Shown piece after piece: positions 14,536 through 17,953 of a stretch of DNA of 17,953 nucleotides (position 1 is the first letter of the stretch; every line of letters starts with the position of its first letter). Under the pieces are notes generated by a model. The model saw only the letters and a list, made by a program, of their open reading frames with translations. It made no database searches and was not told the origin of the DNA. The stretch is from an uncultured Mucilaginibacter sp. (lineage in GTDB: Bacteria; Bacteroidota; Bacteroidia; Sphingobacteriales; Sphingobacteriaceae), in contig NZ_CAMLOV010000119.1 of NCBI RefSeq assembly GCF_946481715.1, positions 1 through 17,953 on the forward strand. The letters run 5' to 3'. The position numbers and the translations under genes are program-made.

Positions 14536-16287
14536 CTATTTCATCACTCCATCATAAATAATCTCCGTACGCCGATTCAGTTGATGTTCGTTTTCCGTGC
14601 AGGAAGCCCTGTCCTGACAATCTGCCACGAGGTTAGTTTTACCAAACCAGGCCGCAGACAGGCGTTCTCGTTCAATACCGTGTTCCGTTAAGTATTCGAT
14701 AACTGAATTAGACCGTCGTTTGGATAAACCGATGTTGTAGCTACCCGACGCCCGCACATCTGTATAGGATGCCAGTTTTATTTTTACAGATGGATTCTGT
14801 TTTAAGGTAAGCAACAGTTTATCCAACTCTGCAGCGGCATCTTGCCGGATGTTTGCCTTGTCTAAATCGTAATAAATGATGGTATGGATGTCCTCCGGGT
14901 TAAAAACGCTCTTGGTGGGTACAGTCACTATCGGTGGCTGCGCGGGTTTTACCGGAGAAGAAAGGTTGATGTATTTAAAGGTGTAAATATCGTCGTTGCC
15001 TGTACCACCGCTCCGATTGGAGGACAAATAGCCAGATAGACTATTGCTCGTCAGAAAACAGAAATCATCTGCAGTACTATTAACCGGGAACCGGTGATTA
15101 TAAGGCGTACTCCACCCGGCTTTTTCGCCTTTTGCTTCAAATATATCATACCCACCCATGCCGGGCAAGCCGTCCGAAGCAAACTCCAGGCTACCATCCC
15201 ACGGAACTGTGGGGAAAGCCTCGTTTCCCCTGGTGTTGATAGCGACACCGCAGTTGACCGGTTTTGCCCAGTTACCATCGGCTTGTTTTTGGCAATACCA
15301 AATATCGGTTCCGCCTTCCCCTCCGGGCATATCTGATGTGAAGTATAGCAATGAACCGTTTGGCGACAGAGCTGCATGCCCTACCGAGTACGCTTTGATA
15401 TTGTTGTAGGCAAAATTTTTAAACCCACCCCAAACACCGTTGGTTTTAGTTGCCATCACCAGCATTAGCCTGCGGGTAAAAAGGCGCTGGTGGCTGCCTT
15501 TTTCGCGCTTATCAACCGGCAGCCCACTACGTGGAATGGTGGTTGTAATAGTGATCCATGCGGTATCGGCTGCAGCATTAAACACGGCTGGCCCCACATG
15601 ATAATCACCGTTAAATATTTTACTGCTTCCTTTACCAATGAGCAAAAGCGCTACACTGTCTTTATTTGCCCGGTATAATTTAAAAAAGCCGTTGCCTGTG
15701 CGGTTATCTGTTTGCTTACCGCTGTTGTCGTATTCGGCAACCCTATCTGATGAGAAAACGATGCCGTTCTGCCCGCAGTAACTTGTCCCCCAATCTGCAT
15801 AAACGCTGTTGAGCTTCTTTTCCAGATTAACGGTGTACTCTTTCCGGGTAGAGGCCATCCATTTGACCGCAGAATCGCAGGTGGCGAGCTTAAATTGCAA
15901 TTCCTCGGGCTCGCTCACGCTGTCGTAGTAGGCTTGGTATTGTACTTTTGCTTCTTTTAACTTGTTATTACGCAGCAAAGCTTCGGCGTAGTAATAAATG
16001 TTGATATCAGCAGCTTTGTTATGGCTTAAAGCAACGGAATACCAACTTTCGGCGTTTTTACTGTCATTTATCAGCCGGTAGCAATCGGCAACACGCTCTA
16101 TCACATTTACGTCCGGAGTATTTTTATTGGCGAGGGGAAGGTAAAGGTTAAGCGCCTTAAAATATTCATAGCGCTCAAAAAGCTTATCTGCCAGCTGTTT
16201 TTTACTGAGCTGTTCCTGTGCAGTTGCCCCGTTAAGGCAATGCATCAGTAAAAAAAATGCGAATATTTTCTTCATATAGCTCATCAA
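14536..16287 (-). CDS. OmpA-family protein with TPR-like and PD40 repeats
   Basis: A 583-residue exported protein. Signal peptide cleavage is near ATA|QEQ. Residues about 30-155 are helical TPR-like repeats (KQLADKLFERYEYFKALNLYLPLA). Residues about 165-440 are PD40/WD40-like beta-propeller blades (ALSPNGSLLYFTSDMPGGEGG with DIWYCQ, SNRSGGTGNDDIY). Residues 463-583 are an OmpA-like peptidoglycan-binding domain (YYDLDKANI, TDVRASGSYNIGLSKRRS, NRRTEI). In gliding/T9SS systems such proteins are encoded beside PorP/SprF and a large adhesin and help export or anchor it. The start at 16287 overlaps the PorP stop by 4 bases (ATGA), suggesting translational coupling; an ATG at 16275 (MKKIF) gives a more typical signal peptide and is an alternative. 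Last gene of its operon in this window. Confidence 0.92.
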   Translation of the reverse strand: MMSYMKKIFAFFLLMHCLNGATAQEQLSKKQLADKLFERYEYFKALNLYLPLANKNTPDVNVIERVADCYRLINDSKNAESWYSVALSHNKAADINIYYYAEALLRNNKLKEAKVQYQAYYDSVSEPEELQFKLATCDSAVKWMASTRKEYTVNLEKKLNSVYADWGTSYCGQNGIVFSSDRVAEYDNSGKQTDNRTGNGFFKLYRANKDSVALLLIGKGSSKIFNGDYHVGPAVFNAAADTAWITITTTIPRSGLPVDKREKGSHQRLFTRRLMLVMATKTNGVWGGFKNFAYNNIKAYSVGHAALSPNGSLLYFTSDMPGGEGGTDIWYCQKQADGNWAKPVNCGVAINTRGNEAFPTVPWDGSLEFASDGLPGMGGYDIFEAKGEKAGWSTPYNHRFPVNSTADDFCFLTSNSLSGYLSSNRSGGTGNDDIYTFKYINLSSPVKPAQPPIVTVPTKSVFNPEDIHTIIYYDLDKANIRQDAAAELDKLLLTLKQNPSVKIKLASYTDVRASGSYNIGLSKRRSNSVIEYLTEHGIERERLSAAWFGKTNLVADCQDRASCTENEHQLNRRTEIIYDGVMK

Positions 16288-17258
16288 AAAAACCTTGGGC
16301 TTAATACTCTTGGTTGTTTCCTGCGGAAAGATAAACTTAACGATACCTCATGAGTACCGCTCTGGTAGGCCGCCAACGCGCTAGTGCTAAAATCGTACGA
16401 GTACCCAAACCGAAGGAAATCGTTTATATTGAATTGGGCTATCGCAGTAACCGTGTTACTTTTGTCGAGCCCTTTGTACCGGTTATAATTATTTAGGTTA
16501 ACGCCGGTATTGTACGATGCGCCCAGCCACAGCTTCTTATCAAACAGCAGGTAAGCAGTCAGGTCTAAACCCGCAGGGCTTCTCAGGTCGCCTTTCAGCA
16601 TTACCGAAGGTTTTATATCGATGCTATTGCTCAGCGCAATAACGGCACCGGTAGTTAAATACCCATGCGCAACCGGGTTTATAACTAAAGTGTTACTGCC
16701 TGATAAAGGCTGAGAAAATAAATTGAGCACCGAGCCGCCAATGTAAAAAGAAGGCGTTGTATAATATACTCCCAGCCTAAAATCAGCCATCAGCGTATTT
16801 TCATTACCAATAATACTGCCGTCGGTTGGGTCGGTAGCGTTAAATTTCGATGCGTCTATACGGTACTGCACCAGCCCCGCCCCAATGCCAAAACTGAGGC
16901 GTTTGGTATCCTCATCATCCAGCCGCAGGCGGTAAGCGTAGTTGGCATAAAAGGAGGTATTGTTTTCAGGGCCAAGCCTGTCATTAGTGGCTAAAAAACC
17001 AAGTGCTACGTTTTTATTATCCGGGTTAAGCACTCCATCAATAGATATGGTGTTAGTGCGTGGCGCGCCATCTATCCCGGCCCATTGCAGGCGGCTACTC
17101 AGGTTAAGCGTCCAATCTTCTTTATAACCTGCATAAGCAGGGTTAACCACCAACCCGTTAAACATATACTGGCTAAATTGCACGGTTTGTTGCGCAAAAG
17201 TTTTTTGCCAGCCTAATACAGCCACAAATACCAGGATATATTTATTCAGCCTCTTCAT
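16284..17258 (-). CDS. PorP/SprF family type IX secretion membrane protein
   Basis: A 324-residue outer-membrane beta-barrel protein of the PorP/SprF family. The signal peptide is residues 1-22 (cleavage TFA|QQT). The family signature follows directly: FSQYMFNGLVVNPAYAGY (28-45) and then SSRLQWAGIDGAPRTNTISID. Beta strands alternate to the end (FLRFGYSYDFSTSALAAYQSGTHEVSLS). Family members assist secretion or surface attachment of T9SS cargo, in particular proteins with type B sorting domains, and are usually encoded directly downstream of that cargo, as here. Its ATG abuts the stop of the upstream sorting-domain gene (TAAATG), and its own stop overlaps the OmpA gene start. Length is typical for the family. 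Confidence 0.95.
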   Translation of the reverse strand: MKRLNKYILVFVAVLGWQKTFAQQTVQFSQYMFNGLVVNPAYAGYKEDWTLNLSSRLQWAGIDGAPRTNTISIDGVLNPDNKNVALGFLATNDRLGPENNTSFYANYAYRLRLDDEDTKRLSFGIGAGLVQYRIDASKFNATDPTDGSIIGNENTLMADFRLGVYYTTPSFYIGGSVLNLFSQPLSGSNTLVINPVAHGYLTTGAVIALSNSIDIKPSVMLKGDLRSPAGLDLTAYLLFDKKLWLGASYNTGVNLNNYNRYKGLDKSNTVTAIAQFNINDFLRFGYSYDFSTSALAAYQSGTHEVSLSLSFRRKQPRVLSPRFF

Positions 17259-17953
17259 TTACCGCCTGTTAACATATATCCAACCTTTGTATATAACGGG
17301 TTTAGCGGCGCCTGTGTTTATTTCCAGCAGGTAATAGTAGGTACCGTCTGCAAGCCCTGCCGCATCCCAGGTATTGTTATAATTCTCTGATTTATAAACC
17401 TGGTTACCCCAACGGTTAAATATTAGTAAGCGGCTGCCCGGGAAACCGGCTATTCCCTGCACTTCAAAAACATCGTTCTTACCATCGTTATTTGGGGTAA
17501 TAATATTAGGCGCTATTATTTTGCCCGTCGGGTCCGGCGCCTTTACTGCAACCTCCAGTTTACCGGCCAATACCGAATTGATAACATAAGCCCAAGTGTC
17601 TATACTGCGGTTATTGCCAAAATCATTGTCATCGTTACTATTTGTGGCGGTAGTACCCCATTTGTGCCCGTTAACCAAGCTGCTTAATCCGCCGGTGTTT
17701 ACTACAGGGCTCGACGGCACGCCGGTGGCGGAAATATCGCTATCATCCCAGTAGATGGTATTATCGGGCGAGTTTGCGCCATTGCTGCGCGTAAGCTTAA
17801 TGCCGCTAATATTTCGTTCAACATCAAAAAACGGAAAATGCACTTCTGCTGCAAACAGCGAAACATCAATATTGACGGTATAACTGCTCACGCTTGCCTT
17901 CACCTGGTTGCCAGCACCATCCAGCCCATCCCAGGTTACTTCGTTGCCACCTG
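17259..17953 (-). CDS. Large surface protein with T9SS type B (gliding-motility-associated) C-terminal sorting domain, partial
   Basis: Only the C-terminus is in the window; the frame stays open to position 17953, so the gene continues beyond the right edge. The apparent start at 17903 is an internal GTG. Upstream of it the frame reads through a WDGLDGAGNQV motif, frequent in long Bacteroidota adhesins. The last ~85 residues are the type B sorting domain: IITPNNDGKNDVF, LLIFNRWGNQVYKS, WDAAGLADGTYYY, YKGWIYVNRR. Such proteins are exported by the T9SS and displayed on the surface, SprB of gliding bacteria being the best known. The stop TAA directly abuts the PorP start. The N-terminal domains, and therefore the ligand, cannot be seen. 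Confidence 0.92.
   Translation of the reverse strand, partial: GGNEVTWDGLDGAGNQVKASVSSYTVNIDVSLFAAEVHFPFFDVERNISGIKLTRSNGANSPDNTIYWDDSDISATGVPSSPVVNTGGLSSLVNGHKWGTTATNSNDDNDFGNNRSIDTWAYVINSVLAGKLEVAVKAPDPTGKIIAPNIITPNNDGKNDVFEVQGIAGFPGSRLLIFNRWGNQVYKSENYNNTWDAAGLADGTYYYLLEINTGAAKPVIYKGWIYVNRR

Noticed and set aside
17901..17903. GTG as a true start of the sorting-domain protein
   Set aside because: The frame stays open upstream and reads a WDGLDG motif, so this is an internal codon of a longer gene.

Overview
The window is about 18 kb from a member of the Bacteroidota, most likely a Sphingobacteriales-type soil or freshwater bacterium such as Mucilaginibacter or a relative (genus is inference). 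The reasons are the gene content: a PorP/SprF protein, an OmpA/PD40 protein and a gliding-motility-type C-terminal sorting domain, which belong to type IX secretion (T9SS); the Bacteroidota-specific pairing of a large SpvB-like surface protein with a DUF6443/RHS protein; AT-rich intergenic regions; and mostly absent Shine-Dalgarno sequences. No rRNA, tRNA, CRISPR array, transposase or integrase was seen.

Region 1 (about 1-9700, minus strand) is a four-gene cluster read right to left, probably one operon starting near 9.7 kb. It encodes a 344-aa secreted tail-fibre-like protein, a 1406-aa secreted SpvB-like protein, a 1130-aa secreted DUF6443/RHS protein, and a 289-aa cytoplasmic leucine-rich-repeat protein. 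Gaps are only 38, 11 and 20 bp. The RHS protein has the classical layout of a polymorphic toxin: signal peptide, YD/RHS shell, conserved core end (residues about 870-962), then a 168-residue variable tail. My reading is that the last ~88 residues of the tail are a GIY-YIG-type nuclease. The next gene, the LRR protein, is then the candidate immunity protein. The tail and the LRR gene are both much more AT-rich than the shell, as expected for an exchanged toxin-immunity cassette. This is the most interesting system in the window.

Region 2 (about 9700-14400) holds ordinary single genes. They are a peptidase S51-family protein (+), a membrane-anchored protein with a helix-turn-helix-like cytoplasmic N-terminus and PKD-like and lectin-like external part (-), a DoxX-like eight-helix membrane protein built from an exact internal duplication (+), and a secreted retropepsin-like aspartic protease with a C-terminal PDZ domain (+). 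The divergent region between the second and third carries striking helically phased 10-bp repeats and a split direct repeat.

Region 3 (about 14400-17953, minus strand) is a tightly coupled T9SS/gliding-type unit. It has a large protein with a type B sorting domain (only its C-terminus lies in the window), then PorP/SprF (TAAATG junction), then an OmpA-family protein with TPR-like and PD40 repeats (ATGA overlap). This unit probably makes, exports and anchors one large surface adhesin.
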